From assembly GCF_964036595.1 (NCBI RefSeq), contig NZ_OZ038523.1, forward strand, positions 276,501-340,500: a stretch of 64,000 bases of DNA, in the 5' to 3' direction. The stretch is from Tenacibaculum sp. 190524A05c. Its GTDB lineage: Bacteria > Bacteroidota > Bacteroidia > Flavobacteriales > Flavobacteriaceae. Positions 51,517 to 59,292 of this stretch are shown piece by piece. The notes under the pieces were generated by a model that did not search any database, was not told the DNA's origin, and saw only the letters and a program-made list of their open reading frames with translations. The translations under genes were made by a program, and so were the position numbers. Positions within the stretch are counted from its first letter, which is position 1, and each line of letters starts with the position of its first letter.

Positions 51517-52263
51517 TTACAGTTTTTTAAAGCGTCCATCTAAATTACTCACTAATGTATCTTTACTTTTAAAATAATCGATAATAGCATCTCTTACTTT
51601 ATAATCTAGTTTATACAAGTTCACTGGATTTTTAAAGAAGTTCATTTTGTCACCACCACTTTGCAAATAATCAGATGTTAATACAAAGTACGTTTTTGAA
51701 TTATCAATCGGTTTATCATTCACTAATAAATTCGATGACTCATTCTTAACGGTTAACTTAACTTGTTTCGATAATGGATGAGCTTTGTTATTTTCAACTA
51801 AATAAGTAACTAACTCTTTAATTTTGTCTGCAGTAAGTTCTACTACAACTAAACTATTTTCAAAAGGCATTAATTCAAATGCGTGCTTATTTGTAATTTC
51901 TCCGGCCGGAATTCCAGCTCTAATTCCACCATAATTAAACATGGCGAAATCAATATTCTTTTCAGTTAGTTTATGGAATAACGGATTCGCTCTCTCAAAT
52001 GATAAATCAGCCATTAAATTACCCAGACTACTTTCAAGTTCTCCATCTGTTCTAACCAAATCTTTCGGAGTATAGGAAATAACAGTATTTATAGAAGCTA
52101 CCATTTTTTCTCTAAAAGGAGCTATAACTTCTTCAATGTTTTGATTTCCAGATAAGGTAGAATCAACTTTAATGGTTTTAGCGGTGATTTTCACCAAAGA
52201 TTTTTGTTCTTCTTTACAGTTGAATAGTAAAACTAAAGAACATAAAAGCAATAGTCTTTTCAT
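51517..52263 (-). CDS. 5'-nucleotidase C-terminal domain lipoprotein
   Basis: This is a 248-residue lipoprotein. The signal ends in a lipobox (LLLCSLVLLFNC, Cys at 16). The rest is the 5'-nucleotidase C-terminal domain: GELESSLGNLMADLSFERAN, MFNYGGIRAGIPAGEITNKH, AFELMPFENSLVVVELTADK and VLTSDYLQSGGDKMNFF. These are the substrate-binding motifs normally fused to the metallophosphatase. Here the catalytic half is the next gene, two bases downstream. The two products probably form one enzyme, held at the membrane by this lipid anchor. Confidence 0.9.
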   Translation of the reverse strand: MKRLLLLCSLVLLFNCKEEQKSLVKITAKTIKVDSTLSGNQNIEEVIAPFREKMVASINTVISYTPKDLVRTDGELESSLGNLMADLSFERANPLFHKLTEKNIDFAMFNYGGIRAGIPAGEITNKHAFELMPFENSLVVVELTADKIKELVTYLVENNKAHPLSKQVKLTVKNESSNLLVNDKPIDNSKTYFVLTSDYLQSGGDKMNFFKNPVNLYKLDYKVRDAIIDYFKSKDTLVSNLDGRFKKL

Positions 52264-52384
52264 TTATATAAACAGATTAATTGAAACTTAACTGGGCTAA
52301 AGTACGATTTAAAAGACTAAAAAATGTTAATATTATTTTTAGACAAAAGCGTGAAAACTTTAAAATTTAACACCATTAAGAAAA

Positions 52385-52405
52385 TTTGTATATTCTGCAT
52401 ACAAA
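52385..52405. repeat. Small inverted repeat upstream of dapA
   Basis: TTTGTAT-ATTCTGC-ATACAAA is a perfect 7-bp inverted repeat 54 bases before the dapA start, an operator-like arrangement. No other evidence supports a regulator. Confidence 0.3.
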
Positions 52406-52459
52406 CCCTTTTTGGTATGAAATAAAGCAGTAATTTTATACTCAAATTTAAAAAGAGTA

Positions 52460-53335
52460 ATGCAAAAATTTATAGGAACGGGAGTCGCATTAGTTACTCC
52501 TTTTTTTGAAGATGGTTCTGTTGATTTTGATGGATTAGAAAGATTAGTGAATTTTCAAATCGATAATGGTATAAATTATTTAGTTGTATTAGGGACAACA
52601 GGAGAACCTGCTACTTTATCTTCGGAAGAGAAGGAAGCGGTTAAGTCAAAAATTATAGAGGTTAATAATGGTAGATTACCTTTAGTTTTAGGTATCGGAG
52701 GAAATAATACAGCCGCTGTAGTTGATGAGATTAAAAATACGGATTTAACAAGTTTTGATGCTATTCTTTCTGTATCACCTTATTATAATAAGCCTACTCA
52801 AGAAGGAATTTATCAGCATTTTAAAGCAGTTGCAGAGTCTACGGATAAACCGATCATACTTTATAATGTACCAGGAAGGACTTCTTCTAATATGTCTTCA
52901 GAAGTAGTAGTTCGTTTAGCGAATGACTTCGATAACGTTATAGCTGTAAAAGAGGCTAAAGGAGACATGGTGCAAGCCATGCGAATTATACAACATGCTC
53001 CTAAAGATTTCTTAGTGATTTCTGGAGATGACATGATTGCATTGCCAATGGTTTTAGCTGGTGGAGCAGGAGTTATTAGTGTAATTGGTCAAGGTTTGCC
53101 TAAGATGTTTTCAGATTTAATCCAATTAGGATTAGATGGAAAACCTCAAGAAGCTTATGAATTACAATATAAAGTAGCGGATAGTATTGATTTAATTTTT
53201 GAAGAAGGAAATCCAGCAGGAATTAAAGCCATGCTTCAAAAACTTGGAGTGAGCGAAGATGCAGTAAGATTACCTTTAGTTAAAGCATCTGAGAGTTTGC
53301 AAACACGAATTTCAGATTTTATCGATCACGTATAA
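52460..53335 (+). CDS. dapA: 4-hydroxy-tetrahydrodipicolinate synthase DapA
   Basis: This 291-residue enzyme condenses pyruvate with aspartate semialdehyde in the lysine/diaminopimelate pathway. The Schiff-base lysine is K164 in [10 protein letters not shown], and the proton-relay Tyr is Y135 in [24 protein letters not shown] and [14 protein letters not shown] are standard motifs. It stands alone but complements dapF at 41590 in the same pathway. Confidence 0.97.
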   Translation: MQKFIGTGVALVTPFFEDGSVDFDGLERLVNFQIDNGINYLVVLGTTGEPATLSSEEKEAVKSKIIEVNNGRLPLVLGIGGNNTAAVVDEIKNTDLTSFDAILSVSPYYNKPTQEGIYQHFKAVAESTDKPIILYNVPGRTSSNMSSEVVVRLANDFDNVIAVKEAKGDMVQAMRIIQHAPKDFLVISGDDMIALPMVLAGGAGVISVIGQGLPKMFSDLIQLGLDGKPQEAYELQYKVADSIDLIFEEGNPAGIKAMLQKLGVSEDAVRLPLVKASESLQTRISDFIDHV

Positions 53336-53362
53336 ATCTACTTCTACATAAAATTTTATGAA

Positions 53363-53401
53363 ACAAAACCATACGCTTGTACCTAAAGTTTATGGTTTTG
53401 T
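53363..53401. repeat. Inverted repeat after dapA
   Basis: ACAAAACCATA (53363-53373) and TATGGTTTTGT (53391-53401) form an 11-bp perfect stem with a 17-base loop, 27 bases after the dapA stop. No T run follows, so it is a weak terminator at best or an mRNA-stabilising hairpin. Confidence 0.45.
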
Positions 53402-53472
53402 GCCATAAAAAGGTTGGTTATCTATGATATTGAGGATATTTAATCTCGGGAACATTAAATATACTAACGATC

Positions 53473-54543
53473 ATGAAACTAACTAAAACTTTAATCTTAC
53501 TTGTATTTTCTATCTATTTATACAGTTGTAAGTCTACAGATTTGCCTAAAGCAGAGACTTTAGGAGAAGAAAACTCATCTTTTTCATACATTCCTTTAGA
53601 TCCATTACCAATTTCTACAGTAATGGGGAATAGTTGCAAACCTTGTGATCCAGGAAAATCAATTCCATTTAAATCATTATTGAATTCCTTTCCAGACCAA
53701 ACGGTACGTTTATCAATTGCTAAGATTGAAGCCGACGGATCTGTAAGCTACGGAAGTGCTGTAAAGGCGAATGCTTCAGGAGAAACGTATGAGGTTACAT
53801 TAGATTATATTAATGTTGATGTCACACGAATTCCATTTTTTTACAGAAAAAAACAAGTAAATAGGCCATCATCAGGTGATAGTTCTGATGGAAAATCAAA
53901 AGATATTAAAAAAACTATTTATGAAGTTGCACCGAACGTTCGTTTTCCACAAGAACATTATGGAAATAGTGAAGGAGTTATGTACTCTTTAAATACTAAA
54001 ATAAAAAAGCAGAGAGACAGCATTAAAAACCAATTAGAAGTTAATGGTGGTAACTGGGAGGAAAAAGTTGTGCCTGTTTATATAGGTGTTGGGTTACGTG
54101 TTGTTGCAAGAGTAACAACTTTAGAATCAGGTGTTAATCTTTCAGGTTTAGGAGTGATTGCAAGCGAAGCAAAAGCAGGTAGATTAAAAGGTAGTTTAAG
54201 TGTTCAAACATTAGGGATTACAGGGAAAACTGTTGCTTCTTCTTTACCATTACCAAGTGAAATAAATGAAACTACAATTCAAAATGCAATCCTTGCAATT
54301 GGCACAATTAAAGCACAATTATACTCCAATCCTATTGAAGCGGGTTCAGGAAATGATACAAATGAAAATAAGGATATTGTAATCACACCAAGAGTAGTTG
54401 GAATTTACAAACCATTTAAAGGAGGACAAGATGTGGTTAATTCAATTATATCAGAATTGGCTAACGATCGAGTACTATGGTATCGCCCGTGTAAAAAGCA
54501 GCCTTTATATCCAACAAGTTGTTCATCTTCAAGTCAGAATTAA
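53473..54543 (+). CDS. Lipoprotein of unknown function
   Basis: This is a 356-residue protein. The signal ends in a lipobox (LVFSIYLYSC, Cys at 19). The mature part is rich in Ser, Lys and Val with long beta-like stretches (VVPVYIGVGLRVVARVTTLE, GVNLSGLGVIASEAKAGRLK). It carries a C-K-P-C pair near residue 56 and two cysteines near the C-terminus (WYRPCKKQP, TSCSSSS). I recognise no domain. It ends with its own terminator at 54603 and has no clear partner. It could be an outer-membrane-associated or surface lipoprotein. Confidence 0.65.
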   Translation: MKLTKTLILLVFSIYLYSCKSTDLPKAETLGEENSSFSYIPLDPLPISTVMGNSCKPCDPGKSIPFKSLLNSFPDQTVRLSIAKIEADGSVSYGSAVKANASGETYEVTLDYINVDVTRIPFFYRKKQVNRPSSGDSSDGKSKDIKKTIYEVAPNVRFPQEHYGNSEGVMYSLNTKIKKQRDSIKNQLEVNGGNWEEKVVPVYIGVGLRVVARVTTLESGVNLSGLGVIASEAKAGRLKGSLSVQTLGITGKTVASSLPLPSEINETTIQNAILAIGTIKAQLYSNPIEAGSGNDTNENKDIVITPRVVGIYKPFKGGQDVVNSIISELANDRVLWYRPCKKQPLYPTSCSSSSQN

Positions 54544-54602
54544 TTAGAAAATATATACTGTTCAATATCAATAACGGTTATACTTTAATAAGAAAATAAA
54601 CT

Positions 54603-54633
54603 AAGTCCATGGTCTAGAATTATGGGCTTTTTT
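54603..54633 (+). terminator. Intrinsic terminator after the lipoprotein gene
   Basis: AAGTCCAT pairs with ATGGGCTT (8 bp, one G-T pair) across an 11-base loop, followed by six T residues. Confidence 0.65.
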
Positions 54634-54661
54634 GCATCTTTGTTATATAAACAGAGAAATT

Positions 54662-55171
54662 ATGTTATCAAAGAAAATAGAATCAGCATTAAACAGACAA
54701 GTACAGATAGAAGCACAGTCTTCTCAAGTATATTTAGCAATGGCGTCTTGGGCGGAAGTTCAAGGTTTTGAAGGAGTATCGCAATTTATGTATGCGCATT
54801 CAGATGAAGAGCGTATGCACATGTTAAAGTTAGTAAAGTTTATTAACGAAAGAGGAGGACATGCAATGGTTCCTGCTTTAGAAGCTCCGTCTCCAAAGTT
54901 TGGTTCATTTAAAGATATGTTTCAAACATTATTTGATCATGAAGTTATGGTTTCACAATCAATAAACGATTTAGTTCATATTACTTTAGAAGAAAGAGAT
55001 TACGCTACACATAACTTTTTACAGTGGTATGTTGCAGAGCAAATAGAAGAAGAAGCTTTGGCAAGAACAATTTTAGATAAGATAAATCTTATTGGAGACG
55101 ATAAAGGAGGTTTATACTTATTTGACAATGATGTTAAACAATTAGTAGGGCAGGAAAATACTCCTGAATAA
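54662..55171 (+). CDS. Ferritin (non-heme iron storage)
   Basis: This is a protein of about 169 residues from the ATG at 54662; an earlier in-frame start at 54632 adds ten residues without family similarity. The four-helix ferroxidase is clear: LNRQVQIEAQSSQVYLAMAS, YAHSDEERMHMLKLVKFINE with E-E-x-x-H, EAPSPKFGSFKDMFQTLFDH and FLQWYVAEQIEEEALARTIL carry the iron-site Glu and His residues. It forms a 24-mer cytoplasmic iron store. It is followed at 55245 by a GG-leader peptide gene. Confidence 0.96.
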   Translation: MLSKKIESALNRQVQIEAQSSQVYLAMASWAEVQGFEGVSQFMYAHSDEERMHMLKLVKFINERGGHAMVPALEAPSPKFGSFKDMFQTLFDHEVMVSQSINDLVHITLEERDYATHNFLQWYVAEQIEEEALARTILDKINLIGDDKGGLYLFDNDVKQLVGQENTPE

Positions 55172-55244
55172 AATTTTTTAATAAAATTTTATATACAGGT
55201 TTTAATATGTTTTATATATTGGACCAAATTATTAATATAAAAAT

Positions 55245-55460
55245 ATGTTAGAAAAGATTTTAAAACTCAAGGGAGTTGAAGTGTTAACAAAAAATGCACA
55301 GAAAGACCTTTCAGGTGGAGTTTCTTTCACTCATGCAGGTAACGGAGGTTCATGTCCTGAATCAAATTGTAAATCAGATTCGGATTGTAGAGTTGGTCGT
55401 AGCTATTGCAGAAGTGTTGGAAGCGGAAATTGTTATTGGAAAGAATGTTCTCCAGGATAG
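55245..55460 (+). CDS. GG-leader secreted peptide precursor with six-cysteine core
   Basis: This is a 71-residue precursor. The leader MLEKILKLKGVEVLTKNAQK ends DLSGG (residues 21-25), a double-glycine site. It is almost the same as the leader of the peptide at 666 (ILKL-G-V--LTKN). The predicted 46-residue core starts VSFTHAGNGGSCPESNC and holds six cysteines (SCP, NCK, DCR, YCR, NCY, ECS), enough for three disulfides in a compact knot-like fold. There is no transporter or modification gene nearby. It is a separate unit with its own terminator, between ferritin and bamD. An antimicrobial or signalling role is inference. Confidence 0.75.
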   Translation: MLEKILKLKGVEVLTKNAQKDLSGGVSFTHAGNGGSCPESNCKSDSDCRVGRSYCRSVGSGNCYWKECSPG

Positions 55461-55475
55461 GCCAAAAAAATGTTA

Positions 55476-55504
55476 AAAAGTTCACCTTTTTTAGGTGAAC
55501 TTTT
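55476..55504 (+). terminator. Intrinsic terminator of the six-cysteine peptide gene
   Basis: AAAAGTTCACCT and AGGTGAACTTTT form a 12-bp stem (loop TTTTT), with T residues after it. Confidence 0.88.
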
Positions 55505-55534
55505 ATTTTAATAGTTTATTAGATTTTTAATTAT

Positions 55535-55542
55535 TAATTTTG
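55535..55542 (+). promoter_or_regulatory. Putative -7 promoter box of the bamD operon
   Basis: TAATTTTG matches TAnnTTTG. It is 4 bases before a first ATG (55547) and 13 before a second (55556), so the start of bamD depends on where transcription begins. Confidence 0.5.
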
Positions 55543-55555
55543 CCAAATGCAAAAA

Positions 55556-56386
55556 ATGAACAGGAAGATATTTTTCGTTTTCACGTTATTATTACTCGTT
55601 TCTTGTGGAGAGTATCAAAAAGTATTAAATAGAGGTACAATTGAAGAGCAGTATAAAATGGCTGTGAAAATGTATGAAGCTAAAAAATACAGTAGGGCTT
55701 TACGTTTATTTGAGAAGGTAACCCCAGCATATAGAAATAAACCTCAAATGGAGAGAATTCAATATATGGTTGCTAACTCTAATTTTAATGAAGAGAATTT
55801 TAGTATTGCCGGATATTATTTCAACCGTTTCTCTCAGAACTATCCAAAAAGTTCGAAAAGAGAAGATGCTGACTTTTTATCAGCACTAAGTTATTACAAT
55901 GCAGCTCCTGTTTACAGTAAAGATCCTACAGATACAAATAAAGCTTTAGAGTCTTTCCAATCGTTTATCGATAAGTATCCAAATTCTTTACGCTTAGACG
56001 AGGCAAATAAATATTACAACGAGTTACGTTTCAAGTTAGAAACAAAAGCCTTTGAAATAGCAAAAGGATATTACATGACAGCTGAAACTGATTCTAGAAA
56101 TTACAGAGCAGCAATTACAGCCTTTGATAATCTGATTTCTGATTATTTAGGAACACGATACAAAGAAGAGGCTCTATATTTAAGATTTAGATCGTCTCGC
56201 GATTTAGCAATGAAGAGTAAAATCAAAAGCAAACCAAGACGTATAAAAAACGCAATTAAATCATACGAAAAGTTTAAACGCAATTTTGCTGAATCTAAAT
56301 TTGACAAAGAGTTGAATGAATTGTATGATGAATTAATAAAAGAACAACAAAGAATAGAGCAATTAATAGTTAATAGTAAAAGTTAA
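55556..56386 (+). CDS. bamD: Outer-membrane assembly lipoprotein BamD
   Basis: This is a lipoprotein of about 276 residues in the BAM complex that folds outer-membrane proteins. The lipobox is FTLLLLVSCGEY. Tetratricopeptide repeats follow (EEQYKMAVKMYEAKKYSRAL, NFNEENFSIAGYYFNRFSQN, and later repeats), as in BamD/YfiO. I prefer the ATG at 55556 (MNRKIFFVF), which gives a usual signal. The ATG at 55547 adds MQK and would need a leaderless message. It heads the bamD-rpoZ-coaBC-DUF4835 operon conserved in flavobacteria. Confidence 0.93.
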   Translation: MNRKIFFVFTLLLLVSCGEYQKVLNRGTIEEQYKMAVKMYEAKKYSRALRLFEKVTPAYRNKPQMERIQYMVANSNFNEENFSIAGYYFNRFSQNYPKSSKREDADFLSALSYYNAAPVYSKDPTDTNKALESFQSFIDKYPNSLRLDEANKYYNELRFKLETKAFEIAKGYYMTAETDSRNYRAAITAFDNLISDYLGTRYKEEALYLRFRSSRDLAMKSKIKSKPRRIKNAIKSYEKFKRNFAESKFDKELNELYDELIKEQQRIEQLIVNSKS

Positions 56387-56388
56387 AT

Positions 56389-56709
56389 ATGAATTATAAA
56401 GAAACGAAAGCGGCTGTTAGTACAGTAACGTATGACAGAGAAGCAGTAGAGGCTCAAACAGATAACATTTACGAAGCGATTTCTATTATAGCAAAGAGAG
56501 CAACGCAAATTAATTCTGATTTAAAAAAGGAATTAGTTGATAAGCTTGACGAGTTTGCTACATATAACGATAGCTTAGAAGAAGTTTTCGAAAATAAAGA
56601 GCAAATAGAAGTTTCTAAATTTTATGAGCGTTTACCAAAACCAACTGCAATTGCAGTAGAGGAGTGGTTAAACGACAGAGTTTACCATAGATCTCCAGAC
56701 GCTAAATAA
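56389..56709 (+). CDS. rpoZ: RNA polymerase omega subunit RpoZ (Bacteroidota type)
   Basis: This is a 106-residue small polymerase subunit that helps RNA polymerase assembly. NIYEAISIIAKRATQINSDL matches the omega helix region (xxRAxQI). The position between bamD and coaBC with gaps of two and minus one base is the standard order in this group. The C-terminus (FYERLPKPTAIAVEEWLNDR) is an extension typical of Bacteroidota. Confidence 0.92.
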   Translation: MNYKETKAAVSTVTYDREAVEAQTDNIYEAISIIAKRATQINSDLKKELVDKLDEFATYNDSLEEVFENKEQIEVSKFYERLPKPTAIAVEEWLNDRVYHRSPDAK

Positions 56710-57920
56710 TGTCTGTACTTCAAGGTAAAAAAGTACTACTAGGAATAACGGCTGGTATTGCAGCATATAAAACTGCAGGTCTAGTACGTTTGTTTATAAA
56801 ATCAGGCGCAGAAGTCAAAGTTATTATGACTCCTGCGTCTAAAGATTTTATAACACCTCTAACTCTTTCTACACTTTCTAAAAATCCAGTTCACTCCACT
56901 TTTTACGATCAAGAAGATGAGAATGAATTATGGAATAACCATGTTGAATTAGGACTTTGGGCCGATTTAATGATTATAGCTCCTGCTACGGCTAATACAT
57001 TATCAAAAATGACCAATGGCGTTTGTGATAATTTATTACTGGCAACCTATTTATCTGCAAAATGCCCTGTTTATTTCGCACCAGCTATGGATTTAGACAT
57101 GTATAAGCATCAGTCTACTAAAAATAGCTTAGAAAGTTTACAGAGTTTTGGTAATATCATGATTCCAGCTACTTCAGGTGAGTTAGCAAGTGGTTTGGTT
57201 GGAGAAGGAAGAATGGCAGAACCAGAAGATATTGTAAAGTTCATTGAACAGGATATCATGGATAAATTGCCTTTAAAAGGGAAAAAGTTATTATTAACTG
57301 CGGGTCCAACTTATGAAGCAATTGACCCGGTTCGTTTTATAGGAAATCATTCTTCAGGTAAAATGGGATTTGAAATAGCTAAAGCTGCTGCTAATTTAGG
57401 AGCAGAGGTGTTTTTAGTTTCAGGTCCGTCACATCAAAAAGTGAACCACTCTTTGATTCATAGGATAGATGTTACATCAGCTCAGCAAATGTATGATGCT
57501 TGCCATAACCATTATATGGATGTGGATATAGCTATTCTTTCTGCTGCAGTTGCAGATTATCGTCCAAAAAATGTGGTAGACAAAAAAATAAAAAAGAAAG
57601 ATGCTTCGTTAGTAATAGAGCTAGAACCAACTCAGGATATTTTAAAATCTCTTGGTGCGGCAAAAAAGAATCAATTTTTAGTTGGTTTTGCCTTGGAAAC
57701 GAATGATGAAGTTTCAAATGCAAAAAAGAAAATTGAAAGTAAAAACCTAAACTTAATAGTGTTAAATTCTTTACGAGATAAAGGAGCAGGTTTTGCTGGT
57801 GATACAAATAAAATTACTATTATTGATTCTGATTTTAATCAAACAGAGTATGATTTAAAATCGAAGAGTGAAGTGGCTGTTGATATTATTAACGAAATTA
57901 TTACAAGAATTAATGCGTAA
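56709..57920 (+). CDS. coaBC: Bifunctional CoaBC (phosphopantothenoylcysteine decarboxylase/synthetase)
   Basis: This 403-residue enzyme makes 4'-phosphopantetheine precursors of coenzyme A. The N-terminal flavoprotein CoaC half has GKKVLLGITAGIAAYKTAGL, VIMTPASKDFITP, LMIIAPATANTLSKMTNGVC and YFAPAMDLDMY. The C-terminal CoaB half starts near residue 185 with LKGKKLLLTAGPTYEAIDPV, RFIGNHSSGKMGFEIA and DIAILSAAVADYRPK. It overlaps rpoZ by one base (TAATG) and DUF4835 by eight, so translation is coupled. Confidence 0.97.
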   Translation: MSVLQGKKVLLGITAGIAAYKTAGLVRLFIKSGAEVKVIMTPASKDFITPLTLSTLSKNPVHSTFYDQEDENELWNNHVELGLWADLMIIAPATANTLSKMTNGVCDNLLLATYLSAKCPVYFAPAMDLDMYKHQSTKNSLESLQSFGNIMIPATSGELASGLVGEGRMAEPEDIVKFIEQDIMDKLPLKGKKLLLTAGPTYEAIDPVRFIGNHSSGKMGFEIAKAAANLGAEVFLVSGPSHQKVNHSLIHRIDVTSAQQMYDACHNHYMDVDIAILSAAVADYRPKNVVDKKIKKKDASLVIELEPTQDILKSLGAAKKNQFLVGFALETNDEVSNAKKKIESKNLNLIVLNSLRDKGAGFAGDTNKITIIDSDFNQTEYDLKSKSEVAVDIINEIITRINA

Positions 57921-58812
57921 AATTGTCTTTCTTATTCTATTGTCTATCGGGATTGTTCAACCCATTCTTGCTCAGGAAGAATTAAATGCAATTGTAGTTG
58001 TGAACTCTGATAAAATTCAGAGTAGTAACAAACAAGTGTTTTCAACTTTGGAACAATCGGTAACAGAGTTTATCAATCAAACAAGATGGACAAACAAGAA
58101 AGTACTTCCACAAGAAAGAATCAATTGTGCTTTTACAATTATAATTAACGAGCAAAACGGAAATAACTTTACTGCGAGTATTCAAGTGCAATCTGCGCGT
58201 CCAGTTTACAATGCTTCTTATGAAACTACTTTATTGAATATTAATGATACTAGTTTCAATTTTCAGTATAATGAATTTGAACCGTTAATCTATAATCCAA
58301 ATAGTTTCGAATCTAATTTAGTTTCTGTAATTGTATTTTATGTGTATACTATTTTAGGAGTTGATGCTGATACATTTGCATTAAAGGGAGGAGATAATTA
58401 CTTAAAGCAAGCTCAAAATGTTATGCTACAGGCTCAACAAAGTGGTGATGCTGCTTGGCAAAACGAAGTTGGAGAGCAAAATAGGTTTACACTTATTGAT
58501 AATTTGTTATCGTCTAAATTCAGTGTATTAAGAACTATTTATTACGAGTACCACAGAAAAGGATTTGATCTTTTTATAGAGAAAGAACTTGAGGCCAAAA
58601 ATGCAATAGCTGAAAGTATTATGGATCTAGAAAAATTATTCAATATCACTGTAGGAAATTATATGATTCGAATTTTTATAGATGCTAAATCAGATGAAAT
58701 AGTTAATGTGTTTTCAACTGGAAAAGCAACTGGAAAAGAGTTGAAGCTTAAAGAAACATTAGAAAGAATTTCTCCTACGCAAAACAGTAAATGGCAAGAA
58801 ATTAAGCTTTAA
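57913..58812 (+). CDS. DUF4835 exported protein
   Basis: This is a protein of about 299 residues. From the ATG at 57913 it has a signal peptide (MRKIVFLILLSIGIVQPILAQ); an earlier in-frame start at 57868 lies inside coaBC. LNAIVVVNSDKIQSSNKQVF, SARPVYNASYETTLLNI, YTILGVDADTFALKGGDNYL and KFSVLRTIYYEYHRKGFD match DUF4835, a periplasmic family limited to Bacteroidota. It is always near coaBC/recN, which suggests an envelope role; the function is unknown. Confidence 0.9.
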   Translation: MRKIVFLILLSIGIVQPILAQEELNAIVVVNSDKIQSSNKQVFSTLEQSVTEFINQTRWTNKKVLPQERINCAFTIIINEQNGNNFTASIQVQSARPVYNASYETTLLNINDTSFNFQYNEFEPLIYNPNSFESNLVSVIVFYVYTILGVDADTFALKGGDNYLKQAQNVMLQAQQSGDAAWQNEVGEQNRFTLIDNLLSSKFSVLRTIYYEYHRKGFDLFIEKELEAKNAIAESIMDLEKLFNITVGNYMIRIFIDAKSDEIVNVFSTGKATGKELKLKETLERISPTQNSKWQEIKL

Positions 58813-58831
58813 TTCTATATTTCTTCATTGA

Positions 58832-59197
58832 ATGGAACAATTCTACAAATGGATTTCTGAAATTGATCAAAAGGAAGGATTCAATAAAGAAATCCAAGCA
58901 TTTCATTTTGGTATTATTGAAGGAGAAAATGGTTATTTTTTATATTTAACAGGTTCAAAAGAATATTCTTTAGATAATGACGACTGGGCTTGTAATGATG
59001 ATTTTGAACCTGAAGAGAAGTATTTTGCTTTACCCGGAGATCTTACCAAAGATAAAAACTGGCAGGATATTTTGAAAATCTCATCCGATTTCCTTTATAA
59101 TTACACTCAATCTAAAGAGTTTTCGAATTCTATTTTTAAAAATGCTGTTGCAATAACAACTGGATTTGATGATGGAGGTTTACATAGAATTGTGTAA
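58832..59197 (+). CDS. Hypothetical protein, small and acidic
   Basis: This is a 121-residue soluble protein with no signal or membrane segment. It begins MEQFYKWISEIDQKEGFNKE, has an alpha/beta pattern (HFGIIEGENGYFLYLTGSKE), and an acidic middle (LDNDDWACNDDFEPEEKYF). I recognise no family. The gap to DUF4835 is 19 bases, so it is probably in the same operon, before recN. Confidence 0.65.
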   Translation: MEQFYKWISEIDQKEGFNKEIQAFHFGIIEGENGYFLYLTGSKEYSLDNDDWACNDDFEPEEKYFALPGDLTKDKNWQDILKISSDFLYNYTQSKEFSNSIFKNAVAITTGFDDGGLHRIV

Positions 59198-59292
59198 TAA
59201 TTAGTGAACGAATTACTCATTTAGAAGCAAGGTTAAATTGTTATGTTGTTGTTTTAAAATTCCTTATTTTTATCGGCTATAAAAGTTAGCTT

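Noticed and set aside
55294..55476. Second frame overlapping the six-Cys peptide
   Set aside because: The overlapping frame has no leader or motif, while the other frame has a GG leader and patterned cysteines.
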